A stretch of DNA of 42,159 bases. Origin: an uncultured Clostridia bacterium. GTDB taxonomy: Bacteria; Bacillota; Clostridia; UBA1381. The notes beneath the pieces were generated by a model. It was given only the letters and a program-made list of their open reading frames with translations, was not told the origin of the DNA and made no database searches. The position numbers and the translations under genes are program-made. Positions 41,926 through 42,159 of the stretch are shown here, piece by piece. The stretch covers positions 1 through 42,159 of the forward strand of contig CAKSPW010000014.1 of NCBI GenBank assembly GCA_934486495.1, in the 5' to 3' direction. Each line of letters begins with the position of its first letter. Position 1 is the first letter of the stretch.

Positions 41926-42159
41926 ATGAAGCTTTTTAAAAGAACAAGTATATTTTTGCTCATTTTTATTGCACTTGTATGGACTGCAATAATCGCCTTT
42001 ATAAAATATCCGGAGAATAATATACGTGTAACTGACGTTGAAATAAAGCAGACTATGATGCTGCTTGAAAAGACAAATACAAAGGTACCCGATAAGCTTT
42101 TAAAGCGCAGTGTTCATGCGATATACGGTGCAAAAGCCGAAAAGAGATTTAAAAGCGTT
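41926..42159 (+). CDS. Membrane-anchored protein, possible YycI-like WalK regulator (partial)
   Basis: The gene starts three bases after walK and is cut by the window edge after 78 codons. It opens MKLFKRTSIFLLIFIALVWTAIIAFIKYPE, a basic start and one membrane helix, followed by an extracytoplasmic section (VTDVEIKQTMMLLEKTNTKVPDKLLKR). YycH and YycI, which restrain WalK from outside the membrane, are encoded in this position in Bacillus. The resemblance is in layout and in this short stretch only, so the call is tentative. Confidence 0.6.
   Translation, partial: MKLFKRTSIFLLIFIALVWTAIIAFIKYPENNIRVTDVEIKQTMMLLEKTNTKVPDKLLKRSVHAIYGAKAEKRFKSV

Noticed and set aside
1..42159. tRNA, rRNA or complete insertion sequences
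   Set aside because: No cloverleaf with CCA-type end, no rRNA segment and no transposase gene was recognised on reading both strands.

Overview
The window looks like a chromosomal segment of an anaerobic Clostridia (Bacillota), probably a gut spore former. The evidence is moderate-to-low GC, strong AGGAGG-type ribosome binding sites, sigma-A promoters with TATAAT boxes, a SpoIVFB-type sporulation protease, an S-layer-homology (SLH) protein, a V-type ATPase with sodium-site residues, and a WalRK-type two-component system next to conserved housekeeping genes. I cannot name the species.

Layout. 1-1560: decayed prophage structural module. It holds a 5'-truncated minor capsid protein with a JAMM-like C-terminal domain, a frameshifted small gene, a scaffold-protein fragment and a short tandem repeat. 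1600-5700 (minus): secreted multidomain GH95 alpha-L-fucosidase. 6130-7560 (minus): greA and a SpoIVFB-like site-2 protease. 7560-14380 (minus): operon of a MacA-like adaptor, a MacB-type ATPase, a MacB-type permease and a large SLH surface protein. 14460-16170: small membrane protein, divergent from a nicotinamidase-like hydrolase and a flavin-reductase/rubredoxin protein. 16200-18990: PocR/AraC regulator divergent from an FAD-dependent oxidoreductase. 19000-27620 (minus): nine-gene V-ATPase operon (G/H-I-K-E-C-F-A-B-D) with an attenuator-like leader hairpin. 27680-29870 (minus): DUF6472-like protein, YigZ and HflX. 29910-31610 (plus): sodium:solute symporter. 31650-39280 (plus): rpsB-tsf, pyrH-frr, uppS-cdsA, an ArsR-type sensor, rplU-rpmA and obgE. 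39300-end: walR, walK and a partial membrane-anchored protein.

How it fits together. The rotor subunit of the V-ATPase carries the residues that bind Na+ in the Enterococcus hirae enzyme, and a Na+-coupled symporter lies a few genes away, so sodium bioenergetics is a theme. The operon's short leader folds into a two-helix hairpin ending in a U run directly after a perfect promoter. It is the best candidate here for an uncharacterised regulatory device, possibly a Na+-sensing riboswitch. Other unusual points are an SLH protein embedded in a MacAB-type operon, a spoIVFB ribosome binding site buried in a terminator stem, a CzrA-type metal sensor between cdsA and rplU, an L27 without the cleavable Firmicutes extension (and no prp gene), and a set of roughly 60-bp degenerate repeats in front of obgE. 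Nothing in the window is an obvious new defence system.
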